64,000 nucleotides of DNA from Phymatolithon calcareum (GCA_977006965.1 OZ345374.1:2046001-2110000), one strand, 5' to 3'. Counted from the stretch's first letter, positions 53,250 to 63,329 are shown. The notes: generated from the letters alone by a model not told the origin. Numbers and translations: made by a program.

Positions 53250-54359
53250 CTACGTGTTTTTCTTGTCCTCTCCACTGCGCCACCCCCTGAAATTTTCATA
53301 CAGCGACACATCCTCCATTATGCTTGGATGCTCCCCCGTAAACCTGCCCAATTGTGCCATACCGTTCGCCTTCGCCAGCTTAGCAGCAGCTGCACTAGCC
53401 TCCCTCCCCATTCTTCTATCTTTCGACCATATTCGCAGCGCAGACGATTGCAGAGCACGTCCGTACGAAAACGACAAACGCCACGGCACCTCCTCCTTGT
53501 CGGCTAGTATATTCAGCGCGTTCAGATTAAGAGTCGCGACACATTCGCTCATACCACCGGACAGAAACATGATACCTGGCACCTCGCTGGGCACCACCTC
53601 CCGCATGACATCGAGCGTGACGCGCGCCACCATGTCGGATGTCACGCCATCACTCCCGGTATACTCACGCCCAGGCATCACCATCATTGGTTTCAGCAGC
53701 GTTGATGCTATGTCCAAGTTGAGCTCTTTCAGAGCTTGGTAGCACGCCCGAATGACGCGCCTTGCAACCTGGGCTGATACGTCCTGTCCATGATCACCAT
53801 CGATGAGGATTTCCGGCTCCACGATTGGCACCAGACCGGCCTCTAGCGCTAGCTTGGCGTACTGTGCGAGCAGCACTGCATTTGTTCGCACTGCTTCATC
53901 CGACGGTAGTGCTTTTGGCACATTGACCGTGAAGGCCGCACGCCATTTCGCGAAGCGCGCGCCGTCCGCAGCATACTTTGCGCATCGCACAGACAGGTTG
54001 TCGATGCCAGAGGTGTACGTCTCCCCGGGGCAGTTTTCAAGCGGTTTGAGTCCGGTGTCAACCTTGATGCCCGGAAGGATTCCCTTCTGTAAGAGAATTT
54101 GCACGAATGGAGTGCCGTCCGAGGATTTCTGGTAGAATGTCTCGTCAAAGAGAATGACACCGGAGAGCGCTACCTCGTTGCCGGGGGCACATATGAGCAG
54201 TTCGCGGTACTGACGTCGGTTCTCACATGTGTTCTCGATGTCGTGCGCCAATAGACGCTTGCCAATGGTGCCGGTGCTTTCGTCGGCTGCTAGGATTCCG
54301 TACCCCCGGCGAGACAGAGCGCAGGCGGTTGAACGCAGGTTTTCCGCCGTGCAGGCCAT
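53250..54359 (-). CDS. FBA: Class I fructose-bisphosphate aldolase
   Basis: 369 residues, the usual class I length. It cleaves fructose-1,6-bisphosphate to dihydroxyacetone phosphate and glyceraldehyde-3-phosphate in glycolysis and runs in reverse in gluconeogenesis. Active-site residues are all visible: D26 in GILAADESTG, K99 in GIKVDTGLKPL, K138 and R140 in ARFAKWRAAF, E181 in VPIVEPEIL, the Schiff-base lysine K223 in TLLKPMMVMPG and R301 (SYGRALQ) in the phosphate site. The protein starts directly at the fold without a transit or signal peptide, suggesting a cytosolic form. The C-terminus ends DKKNT rather than with the Tyr seen in many class I enzymes. The gene has no introns. The start is the first ATG of the frame. 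Confidence 0.97.
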   Translation of the reverse strand: MACTAENLRSTACALSRRGYGILAADESTGTIGKRLLAHDIENTCENRRQYRELLICAPGNEVALSGVILFDETFYQKSSDGTPFVQILLQKGILPGIKVDTGLKPLENCPGETYTSGIDNLSVRCAKYAADGARFAKWRAAFTVNVPKALPSDEAVRTNAVLLAQYAKLALEAGLVPIVEPEILIDGDHGQDVSAQVARRVIRACYQALKELNLDIASTLLKPMMVMPGREYTGSDGVTSDMVARVTLDVMREVVPSEVPGIMFLSGGMSECVATLNLNALNILADKEEVPWRLSFSYGRALQSSALRIWSKDRRMGREASAAAAKLAKANGMAQLGRFTGEHPSIMEDVSLYENFRGWRSGEDKKNT

Positions 54360-55580
54360 TTCTGAGTAGAAGCGGTCTCTGAAACAGATTCATTCGGCGT
54401 CTTCGAGATGATGCAGTGTTCAAAAGGTGTGGACGACGAATCTTGGGTCAGCTCGATGAGAGGCACAGTACCTCACGAATTATCCACGCATCTTTTGCGG
54501 AGTAAATATAGGCTGTCTACCTCATTGGAGAGCGCGAATTCCGGAATACATTCTGATTGGAAGTGCGAAGTAAATTATGCGAAGCATGCGAATGCGCTAT
54601 CATTGGCTAACACTCTTGTAGCGTGCTGTATGATATGACGTTTACAGTCACACTGCGCCTTGCGGCATTAACTTCTGGAAAGGTCCCTATCATATCTTAC
54701 CTCCTCAAGCGGACGTCTCAGAAGAGCTGCGATGCCGTTGTCAAGCAATCTGAGCTCGCCCATAGGATGACCAAGCCCGTTGTGCACTCGAGCACGATCC
54801 AATTCATGCGCTGCAGTCCAGCAATGACCTAGAAGACATAGATTATTTTTGCACTTGCGCGAGTGGTCGTATGTTCTTTCAACTAACATTGCGAAAAGGA
54901 CTTTCTTGCTTCCGTGCCGTGGGAGAACAATGACGGAGCTATGGTAGAATGCAGTGAAGAGACGAAATGGAGATGACATACCATGAATTGAAGAGCTGTG
55001 TGCCGTGAGTGTGCCAGAAGGCGTCCTCAACTTTGTGCGTTTCATCTTCAATGGCGGCTTGCCAAATCACATTGCATTGAACAGACAGGTCGTGAAATTA
55101 AAGCCATGATATTCAAGGATGAGAAACAGGGAAGTAGAAATTAACACCTTCCATGCTGCATAGGTTACACTTTAAGTTTCAACAAGGAGAAAACTTGGAA
55201 CAGAGAACAGACAGAATCAAAAATGAAAACTCTCCAGCAAAGAGGTTGGTAGGAAGTTTCCGGCTAAGCATCACAGCGCGGCAAATGGAACCACAAGTGG
55301 CGAGACTCGAACACTGTACATCTAATTGGCTCCACCAAAGCTAACCTCAAGACAGTGCTCCACATGTGCAACGATGAGCATGAGTGCTGCTAATCCTATC
55401 TTGATTCGCCACGCGATCACTCTGCCGCACTGTTTTGTTGTAATCTCTAGAATTTGCACTTCATACCCCATCACAGGAGTAGGAAAACCAAACTGCCTTG
55501 TTTTGTAATACAATCTCGAGTCACCGTTCGGCGCGATTCCGCATGACTGCATGACGAACTCTCCGTAGTCTTCCGTCCTA
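54360..55580. other. Intergenic, upstream of the aldolase
   Basis: Should include the aldolase promoter; CTATATTTAC on the minus strand near 54510 is a weak TATA candidate. The frames at 54623-55051 and 55322-55585 have no recognisable content. Confidence 0.4.
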
Positions 55581-55581
55581 G

Positions 55582-55597
55582 CCAATTATCTATATAA
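55582..55597 (+). promoter_or_regulatory. CCAAT and TATATAA of the secreted peptide gene
   Basis: CCAAT at 55582-55586 and TATATAA at 55591-55597, 108 bp before the chosen ATG at 55705. The TATA position supports starting at 55705 rather than the in-frame ATG at 55621. Confidence 0.5.
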
Positions 55598-55704
55598 CTC
55601 GTAAGCTAAACGTCATACTCTTGCTTCACTCCGCACCCACACACAAGCCACGCTTGACCACCGACTTCCTCGAACCAACAGAACTCATCCTTGGTACCAT
55701 CTAC

Positions 55705-56022
55705 ATGAACATTATGACTTGCCACTTACGCATCCTATTCTTCACCCTCCTTTACATTGCTATTGCAAATGCAAGACACCTTCGTACCTTTGGCCCCTTT
55801 TCCAAGAAGATCATTCCACACAAGGCATCACCGGCTTTTAGCGTCTCTCGAAAAACCTCCCTGACTGCATTGTCTGTCTCACAGCGTCTAGCCTTGAAGA
55901 AGAACGTTGCCAAGAAAATTCAGCTTTACTTGTCCAGAAATGTTCGTGCAAAGGAGCCGCCGTACGACTGTTCTCTGTGTTTGTTCTACAATTACGTGTG
56001 CGACCCGATGTGCTACAAATAA
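55705..56022 (+). CDS. Small secreted peptide with C-terminal four-cysteine motif, copy A
   Basis: 105 residues. Residues 1 to about 24 are a signal peptide (RILFFTLLYIAIANA). The middle is strongly basic, with several dibasic sites (SKK, SRK, LKK, AKK) that could be processed. Then comes the family block SQRLALKKN, NVRAKEPPYD and the ending DCSLCLFYNYVCDPMCYK, with Cys spacing C-X2-C-X6-C-X3-C. Two broken relatives lie at 49155-49856 and 50861-51122, and the conserved parts (SQRL, N-x-R, EPP, C-F-Y) show past selection on the protein. Family unknown to me; a secreted defence or signalling peptide is a guess. An in-frame ATG at 55621 adds 28 residues ahead of the signal peptide and is rejected. 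Confidence 0.8.
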   Translation: MNIMTCHLRILFFTLLYIAIANARHLRTFGPFSKKIIPHKASPAFSVSRKTSLTALSVSQRLALKKNVAKKIQLYLSRNVRAKEPPYDCSLCLFYNYVCDPMCYK

Positions 56023-56488
56023 TCCCTTCATGTTGAAGACGGACGAATTTTCGTGATTCCGCGTCCTCGCAAGTGAGCTCGATGTCCTGGTCAATGGAGA
56101 TCCTTGCGACAGTGTTTACTATTTGAATTCTCTTATCTAAGCTCATGTGCAGCGAAATGTTTGTGGAGGCAGATACATAACTAAAAGTTCCCAACTTTCC
56201 CAAGCACTGTCATTACTTTCCTCTCAGTTCTATTGGCAGAATATTTCTGTCGGTTTCTGTAACGAAGGTAGAGCTCTTCAACTAAGCATGGTCCAAATGT
56301 AAGGGTCATTTTGCCCTTCTTACAGTCGGTACTGGCTTAGTATAGTAGAAGTGATACTCTATTCGTTCGGACTCTATTCCTCTTATTCCTCCTCAGCATC
56401 TCTTTCGAATGGGCTGCGGAGATGCAGTCGTCCATTCAGTCGACGCCAAACTCCAACTCCTGAATTCTCACCCCTGCTCAGATAACGT
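56023..56488. other. Intergenic, nothing recognised
   Basis: 3' flank of the peptide gene up to the target duplication of the LINE A nest. Confidence 0.4.
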
Positions 56489-57150
56489 GTGAGAAATTGA
56501 CGGGGGATATATGTTGATTTATTTTAAAAGCACCCAAGACCTCACTGAGTAACGGGGCAGCTTCTCAATTACTTCAAACTTACCGCATTCTAGTTTCCTT
56601 ACATTTCCTTGGTTCGAGTTTCTCTCCATATGAGAGTTTGAGTTTGTCTTTTGCGTTCATATTCAGTCTCTTGTCCATCATCTTAGACCCGAGTACGCGT
56701 TGGAGTGCAATAAGCTCAATTTCAGCACCGGGTCCGAAATACTCACCGAGGATTGATTTCCTCCACAACGGCGCTCTTTTAAAAATCAGTCTTAGGCATC
56801 TTAGCCTTGTCGTCCTGTCCCTTACTTGTAACACTCCTGGCAACTTCTTATGCTTTTTTATCGGGATTTTCACTGAGCGAGCCTATTCGCATTTTTGCCA
56901 CACTTGGGTTGAATCTGCCGCTTCTTTGACACTTTAGATTCTTCTGCTTGTTTCAATACTTTGCTGAGGTGCTCCTCGTTTCTGAGATAGTTAATGTCCT
57001 TCGATACTTCTGCCATATCCTCCTGTCTTCCTTGGTATTCTTCTGCCTACTCCACATACGTTTTTCGTTTTAACAAGGGTTAAAGCAAACCTTTCCGCTT
57101 GGTGAGTCCTCCTCACCTCCGGACTATCTAGCCCACAGAGCACTCTCATT

Positions 57151-58160
57151 CGATTAGTAAGGAAAGCAAAGGCGGCCGTGTACGAGTTGCGTACACTGGG
57201 AGTGTTCAAGAAAGGGCTAAGTATACAGAAGTGTATTCGGATATACAAGGCGCTAGTACAGCCACGCTGGGAGTACGCAATGTACTTAACGCCCTGGACA
57301 GAAGATGTCCAAAATGCCGTCAAGGAAGTAGAAGCAACATTCTTCAATCAAGTATTCGGGCCACTGGCCCGAGGAAGGACGGACAGGCTCCGTCTCCTGT
57401 GCCGGATCCAGACGGCCCCACATCGACGAGAAATCTTGGCCTTCAAAATGCTGAGAAGGAACAAGGCGAAAGAACGTATGTATTTAAATGAAGTGCCCGA
57501 AAGCAGAAACAACCATGAATGGCTGTACACGAGGAAAGATATCGTCGCGATGGAGACCAGAGAGCCGTTTGATGAAGCTGTAAAGCATATCCAAGCAAAC
57601 CAGTCTTCGCAAACACTTCGATCTAAATTTCTCGCAATGGAAGGAGACCGCATAGAATCGAAGCGGAAAAGGAAGATACCATACGACAGGACAAGAGAAT
57701 TGCTAGCAATCCTCAAGTTCCCCAAGGTGAAGCACAGGCACCTCGCGCTGCAGTATGCCCGTGGAAGATTCCCACAGGTGTCAACAACAAATATGACCGT
57801 AGAATTCGACACCAGAGCCAGAGAGCATATGGAGACCCTTGAACGCACGCTAGAAAGGTGCGACTTCGAAGGAGAAAAACGACTGGAAGCAGAAAAGGCG
57901 CTTGATGAGTTTTTACTTTTTAGCAAGACACTCATAGAACGCATGGGGAACGAAGAAGGCATGTATTGATTCGCAGAAGGCAAGTCAAAAAGCGTGCGAG
58001 CCCAAGCACCAACAATCCCGTAGAGGACTGAAAAAGAATTGCTTTGAATCCTGAGTTTTCCCGTCTGCCATTCTGGTGGAGGTTTCGTAAGTTGCACAAA
58101 GGTATGTAGCATCAGAGGAATCCTCGCCCAGATCTTCGGAAGTCGGTGGGGCTTTTAACT
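57151..58160 (+). mobile_element. LINE family D, 5'-truncated
   Basis: Begins in the middle of the minus-strand LINE A frame near 57151. It encodes an ORF2 C-terminus and ends with a 3' UTR (CTTCGGAAGTCGGTGGGGCTTTTAA) that matches the reverse strand of 58776-58830. Its target duplication is not clear because an inverted-repeat element abuts its 3' end. Confidence 0.7.
57178..57969 (+). pseudogene. LINE D RT C-terminal region
   Basis: 263 open residues: MYELRTLGVFKKGLSIQ, IYKALVQPRWEYAMYLTPW, FNQVFGPLARGRTDRLRLLC and LKFPKVKHRHLALQYARGRF. It is homologous throughout to the LINE C product at 44411-43605 but clearly diverged. It lacks the RT palm, so it is a dead 3' fragment in spite of its open frame. 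Confidence 0.85.
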
Positions 58161-58967
58161 AAGAATCCATGTAACAGCCGGGACACAGGAATACGGGGTG
58201 TTGAAAATTATCAAATCCGCTACGATCCCGGTAGCGCCGAGGCCCAGTGCATTGGATAGCGGATATAGTACAGACTCTATCAGTATAGCTGGCATTCGAA
58301 TTGCGTGCGTTTTTGGCCGGCTTGGGTGCAATGTTTAGCTTTTCGCTTCCTTCACATCGGATCATGGCTGCAAGAGAATTTTTTTTTGATTTTGGAAATT
58401 ATTAAACGCCCTCAGTAACACTCATGAGACTGCAAGGGAGATGCGTTTCAGCAGCTACGTTGTAGCTTCGATCATATATTCAAATACTTGTAACCCGGGT
58501 TAACGTCGTAGCCCTAGCTGCAAAAACCCTCTCCCGTAAAAGGGCGGAGGGAAAAGCTTGGGGTCCACTGAGCAGATTTCCTCAATTGGCGCCTTGTCTA
58601 TTCCATGTCGTCGTAAAAGACGATAGTGAAGAAGAGTAGCTTGTCTAGAGTTTTTTCAGTGATATCAATCTCCTCTTTGGTCAGTTGATATCTTCCGAGG
58701 TATTCTTCCAGGTTGCTCATGAGGATTGGTACAGTATCACCAAACTTGTCTGTGAGAAGTGATGTTTTTTTTGAGTAAAGTTTATTTAAAAGCCCCACAG
58801 ACTTCCGAAGATATGGGCAAGGCTTCCTCAGTTGCTACCTACCTTTGTGTAGCTTACGAAAACGCACCGCCAGAGGGGCGAGCGGAAAAACTTAGGATCT
58901 CAGATATCCCATCTAAATTGCAGAACTGCTGTATTGTTCGCCGTAGACGACCCCTGGTAGCGAGGCG

Positions 58968-59459
58968 TCATTCTGTGTTCATTGCGCCACATTTTGCAGC
59001 TCGGTGATCAGTGCACCGAGCTCGTTTGACAGCTGATCCGATAGCATGTCGTAACCGCGCATGGCACGTGGCGCGGTACTCGCGTAAGTCCCTATTGATT
59101 AAGGGCGTTGACATCGTCTCTATAGACGCTCTGCCGGCAGCGGCATACCGCTGGTATTTAAGGTATTCTCTGGAAACCGACTTCTTGCTCGGTGTTGCAC
59201 GTCTTCTCCACTTCCGCCGCCGTGCTCCCTCCTCGGCTGTTTGCTCCGCGCAACGTATCCTCTCATAGGTGTCACGAAGGCTTCTGCGTTGCTCCTGCCA
59301 GTGCGCCTGCTTCCTGTTAAAGCAGTCTTTTTTTTCACGCATTGGTTGGTTGACGCCTAGCTGTCTCCGATTACAGCAGCCCCTCGCAGGGATCGGCTTT
59401 ACGCGGCACTTGAATTGGCTCGCGCTCGGAACAATTGCAGAAAGGAAATAACTGAGCAT
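58968..59459 (-). pseudogene. Basic protein of the LINE D-like element
   Basis: 163 residues, rich in Arg, Lys and Cys: CRVKPIPARGCCNRRQL, then KDCFNRKQAHWQEQRRSLRD, then RRKWRRRATPSKKSVSREYL. The same module reads open in the upstream repeat unit (59760-59458: KDCFNRKQAHWQEQRRSFRD). Composition suggests nucleic-acid binding, as in an ORF1 or a gag-like region. Function not established. Confidence 0.45.
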
Positions 59460-59857
59460 GGCACGCGGTGTGGTACTTACATAAGTCCCTATCGGGTAGG
59501 GGCGTTGACATCGTCACTATAGATGATTTTGCGGTAGCGGCATACCGCTTATCTTGAAACCGAGTTCTTTCTCGGTGTTTCAGGTCTTCTCTTGAGACCG
59601 ACTTCTTCCTCGATGTTGCAAGTCTTCTCCATTCCCGGTGCCGCGCTCGTTTCTTGGTTGTTTGATCCGCGTCGCGTAGCCTCGCATGGATGTCACGAAA
59701 GCTTCTGCGTTGCTCCTGCCAGTGCGCCTGCTTCCTGTTGAAGCAGTCTTTTTTTACACATTGGTTGGTTGACGCCTAGCTGTCTCCGGTTACAGCAGCC
59801 CCTCGTGGGGATCGGCCTTGCGCGGCAGTTGGCTTGGTTCGCGCGCGGAGCAATTGC
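59061..59857. repeat. Tandem duplication, period about 397 bp
   Basis: Unit 1 starts ATGGCACGTGGCGCGGT at 59061; unit 2 starts ATGGCACGCGGTGTGGT at 59458. Shared blocks include GCGTTGACATCGTC, AGCGGCATACCGCT, GCTCCTGCCAGTGCGCCTGC and TTGGTTGGTTGACGCCTAGC. The coding frame is kept in both units. Unit 2 has an additional short partial repeat (ACCGA-TTCTT-CTCG-TGTT). Confidence 0.85.
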
Positions 59858-60093
59858 CCGAGGAAAACGAACTTAGACCGGTTATGATAGCTTGCTTGTT
59901 TCATTTGCCGTCTCAATTTGAGGAATTAGTCAATTTCCCACGGCGGCGATGCGTTGGCATCGGAGTCACGGAGAAAACTGGAGACTGTGGTGGCGCAACA
60001 ATGTAGGCGCGTTCCCGATTCCGACGCTCAATTCCGGCGGAGCTATCGCCAAAATGCGCGCATTTGCCAGCCTCATAGGCGAGGGCGCTTCTG

Positions 60094-60120
60094 CCGGCGC
60101 GGGCGGTTCGCCCGCGCCGG
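60094..60120. repeat. Perfect GC-rich hairpin
   Basis: Arms CCGGCGCGGGCG (60094-60105) and CGCCCGCGCCGG (60109-60120) around GTT. It lies near the truncated 5' end of the LINE D-like element. Confidence 0.9.
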
Positions 60121-61035
60121 AATTCTTGGCTTCTTGGTTTGTCCTTCAGTACACTGTGAGAAGTGATGTGCTCATTGGGGGAAATCGACCGAATGCCCAC
60201 TTTACCGCTAATTGGCGGTGTCGTGTTTTCGTGAGTCTGATAATCGCCGGGGTGGACCCGGGCAGATCGTAGGGAATTTTTCTCTTTCTGTTGGACTCCG
60301 AGACGTCTCCTTCGTCTTTGAAGAGCAAGGTCCTCAACGATTTTGCTGAAACTCCCTGTTTGAGGAAAGTCAGTGCCGTCTCGAATAGATCGTACTGTAG
60401 CATTGGCGATATGTCTCGACTAACCCATTGTAGTTCACCCACATCTCTTTCCTCGATTGGGACGACCAGAAGGCTCCTTTTCTTTGATCTGGCTCGTTCG
60501 AGCATTTGCTGCAAGAGAAGTGCTTTTCACTCCCCTAAACGATGGTTATCATAATATGATATCCAAAATATTATATTGCACCTAAATCGCCCTTCCTCTT
60601 GCGTACCCTGGCTGCAGCGAGAAAGCGCTTACCTCTAAGACAAAGCGGGCAATCGATACATCAGAAGGTCCCGAAGCCATTGGCACCATTTCCATTTCAA
60701 TGGAGTAAATATCGGATTTAATAATTTTTCGAGCCCCGTATTATGAAGGCCATTTTGTCCCGGCTGTTACATGGATTCTTTCGATGCTCCGCATATTGCC
60801 CGAAGACATACTTGTAAAAAAGACCTTCTGCTGCCTCAATTGCTCATAGCAACCGCTTCGTCATCGGAGTCAAATCACTTGCATACTCCCACTTGGGGAG
60901 AATCAACGACTTGAAAATCCTGGTGCATATTTCAGGGTGGACTCCACTGACATTAACGCCACTCTGCCTAAGTTTGTAGATGCATCCAACCGCATTCCGC
61001 ACTCTCGACATTGCTGTATCGTGAGAAATTGACGG

Positions 61036-61340
61036 CCTCGAACCACCAATGCCCTTCTCGTGGAAAGGGTGGAAAAAGAGACTGGCTAGTATCCAGGCGC
61101 CCATTCGTACGAATACGTAGTTAATTGCCTGAAAATAGGCCAATTCATTATAAAGGTCCGGTAATATTCTCAGATTGCTGCCAAAAAGAAAACGCCGGTT
61201 TACAAAAGTTATTTGCAACATTGAATCCTATTATTTTCTAATATGGTAATTTTGAAAATTACCACCATGCATCGGTACAGCTGTGCTCCTAGGAAGGTCA
61301 AATCCTAACCTTGTACAAATCAAGTCGCACATACTTTGGG
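61036..61340. other. Spacer between LINE copies
   Basis: No gene recognised; AT-rich, with an imperfect AATTTTGAAAATT hairpin near 61250. Confidence 0.35.
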
Positions 61341-61677
61341 CCGTCGAGTGGTTTTCCGGCCGTTTTCCCTTGCCTGAAACTCTTCAGCGTACGGCTATGT
61401 GCGGATGACGTTCTGCTTCAAGCCGCTCTGCCAAATGGAAGCAAAAACTCTTGAACAAAGCATTAAGTGGGCAGACGAAAACTCGATAGAACAAAAACCA
61501 GGAAACAGTGAGTTTTTCAAGTATAAAGGACTTCCAAAGCACAAGTTCTTTCTTGCCGGAAAGGAGCTGCACAAAGCATGAAGACTTTCCACCCTCGGGG
61601 GAAGTATGAACCACAACGGTTTCACCGACAAGGCGGCAATCTTAAGAGTTCGGAATGCGGTTGGATGCGTCTAGAAA

Positions 61678-62676
61678 CGAGGAAATTCGCTATATGCCCA
61701 CCAAAAGTGGTGAAAGTACGCTAAACATCCACCCCTAGCCAAAACTACTACAAATCCGTTACGTGGAGCGCTGACAGTTGCGTTTTTTGGAGGGAAAAAA
61801 GGGAAGTGGCTGGTACTTCCCCTTGATCCAACTTTTGTGCACATCCTCCTCGAATTCGTCTGACAAGCTCAACGCACCACGCTCCCGCACTAATCACTCT
61901 CAAACCATGAACAAGAAGAAGGTCGTGCTACAGGTGGGCGACTACTTTGGATCAAGCTTCAACGATGTTGTTAACGTCTTCATCTCCCACAACCGCGTCA
62001 ATCGGGAAGGCACACCTCGTGGAGAGGCGCGACAAGTAGCGTCAGACACTCATATCTAGCCAGCGCATAGCTTGCACCTTCCGCGTGAACGTCAGCGCGC
62101 TGCCGAGCGTCGGGGGTGTCAAGATCACCAAGTCAGTCGGACGCAGCTGCGTTGGAGGCCCCTCAAGGGAGCGCCAGTTCAAGACTGAGCTACTTGGGCC
62201 AAGCAAGACGAGGGAAGCATCACGCGTGTTGCAGTTACTGGTGACCAGCTAGTACAGGAAGATTTGGTGTCATTTGAACTTGTCGCTAAGCCGGGCCGTA
62301 AGCGCAAGAAGCCTTACGTGCCATCCGAAATGAGGGCCCGTCACTGCTCCTCGTGTGGACACACCAGTCAGTTATCACAGACCTGTGGTAGGCCCAACAT
62401 ACACAACCTTGTCGAGGCGAAGCGAATGCACATCGACAAAGCGGCTCAGTCCATGATCATCGACCTCACCGCCTTCGATGACGGAGATGCTATCAATTGT
62501 TGCGACGAAGAGCTAAACCAGAGAGAGTAGCGTACGCTATAAATTTCACTGTCGTATAGAGCGCTCTGAGAAACGGATGAGTAGTAGGTTCGGCAAGGGT
62601 GAGTAGTAGCTTTGGCTAGGGGTGGATATTTAGCGTACTTTTACTACTTTTGGTGGGCATTTAGCGAATTTCCTCG
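61678..62676 (+). mobile_element. MULE-like transposon, 999 bp, internally deleted
   Basis: Terminal inverted repeats of about 74 bp (61678-61751 and 62603-62676) starting CGAGGAAATTCGCTA, with few mismatches. Flanked by TCTAGAAA/TCTAAAAA (61670-61677 and 62677-62684, one mismatch). Keeps a short N-terminal and a C-terminal transposase piece. Confidence 0.82.
61907..62530 (+). pseudogene. MULE transposase remnants (N- and C-terminal)
   Basis: 61907-62059 reads MNKKKVVLQVGDYFGSSFND, like the start of MULE/FAR1-type proteins (l-x-V-G-x-x-F-x-S). 62264-62530 reads a basic KPGRKRKKPYVPSEMRARHC followed by a zinc-knuckle-like CSSCGHTSQLSQTCGRP. The catalytic core between them is missing. A sister copy of the C-terminus is at 28851-29096. 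Confidence 0.55.
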
Positions 62677-63165
62677 TCTAAAAACTACTCCATTCGGCGT
62701 AAATGTTAGCCAGTTGCAGACAGCCACGAGTATCAAGATTCTCAAATCATTGATGCTCCCTAAATGGGGCATCCACTTGATCCGGATGACCAAGGAACTG
62801 TAAGCTGCCACCAAGCAGCAGAAGATGTTTTCTACAAGACCGCACTAGGAGAATATGACGAACATCGAAGAGAGTGGATGCTCCCGCTGTGTCGACTCCG
62901 CAGCCTGGGAATGAGGAGAGAACACCAGGTTGAAATGTTCACGTTGAGCCTAGTCAGACGGGAATATTTCCTGGAAGAGGCAGTAGAATATGGAGGAAGA
63001 GAAGAGGATTTCGAAGACGTTCAAAGAAGTGCTGACTAGAGGAAACCGTTAAAGGCTGGAAGTTGGAAGAAGAAGAGTGGAAATTAAAAGTCCAAGTATA
63101 CAATCCGAACAAGGTACATGGAGTGCTTCAGACAGAATCAAGCGTCGGAGGTGCCAAGAGAGATT

Positions 63166-63329
63166 TCCATCATGATGCACTCTCAGGGTCGGCAAGGTAG
63201 TCGGCACTCGCTCTCGCCAAGTGTGGCTTGCATGAGATTCGATCCTCTACTCGCTGCGATGAGCGGTGCCTTATAAGCTATCGGATTCTCAACCTACTAG
63301 CTGGGACTTGCATAGCATAAAGGCGCTAG
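63166..63329. other. Spacer between LINE fragments
   Basis: No recognisable content. Confidence 0.3.

Larger units (their letters stand above)
58766..60153 (-). mobile_element. LINE D-like retroelement with a duplicated coding module
   Basis: A 16-bp duplication, CTGTGAGAAGTGATGT, lies at 58750-58765 and 60154-60169. Poly(A) and the LINE D 3' UTR are at the left. The interior carries a basic coding region (minus frame 59459-58968) duplicated in tandem, but no RT. It may be an internally deleted LINE D or a non-autonomous passenger. Confidence 0.85.
58379..60507 (-). mobile_element. LINE family C, split by a LINE D-like retroelement
   Basis: A 12-bp target duplication, GCTGCAAGAGAA, lies at 58367-58378 and 60508-60519, with a poly(A) end at the left. 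Coding fragments at 60507-60169 (RDISPMLQYDLFETALTFLKQ) and 58764-58598 (ending FYDDME) are collinear with the copy at 43605-44411. Confidence 0.92.
58161..60780. mobile_element. Inverted-repeat element (about 480 bp) split by LINE C
   Basis: Inverted ends starting AAGAATCCATGTAACAGCC, identical for 25 bp and similar for about 60 bp, at 58161-58220 and 60720-60780. Native sequence is 58161-58378 plus 60520-60780. No transposase, and no target duplication could be confirmed because LINE D abuts the left end. Confidence 0.75.
56504..61020 (-). mobile_element. LINE family A containing a multi-level nest
   Basis: A 15-bp target duplication, GTGAGAAATTGACGG, lies at 56489-56503 and 61021-61035. 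LINE A sequence occupies 56504-57150 (3' part) and about 60781-61020 (5' part) and is collinear across the gap (...FGQYAEHR / RMRVLCGL...). Everything between is inserted: LINE D, an inverted-repeat element, a LINE C and a LINE D-like retroelement. Confidence 0.85.
61341..63165 (+). mobile_element. LINE family A, plus strand, split by a MULE-like element
   Basis: Plus-strand frames read LCADDVLLQA (RT catalytic box), KHKFFLAGKELHKA and LRVRNAVGCV up to 61669. After the insert they read IKILKSLMLPKWG, EHQVEMFTLSLVRR and EAVEYGGREEDFEDV. Sequence continues to about 63165 with GVLQTE. Diverged from the other LINE A copies, many stops. It is the only plus-strand LINE A seen. Confidence 0.75.

Noticed and set aside
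53196-54135. Plus-strand frames over the aldolase
   Set aside because: Shadows of the minus-strand aldolase, which has all catalytic residues.
61778-62059. 93-codon frame from its first ATG
   Set aside because: Lies inside the MULE-like element; only the part after the ATG at 61907 looks like transposase.
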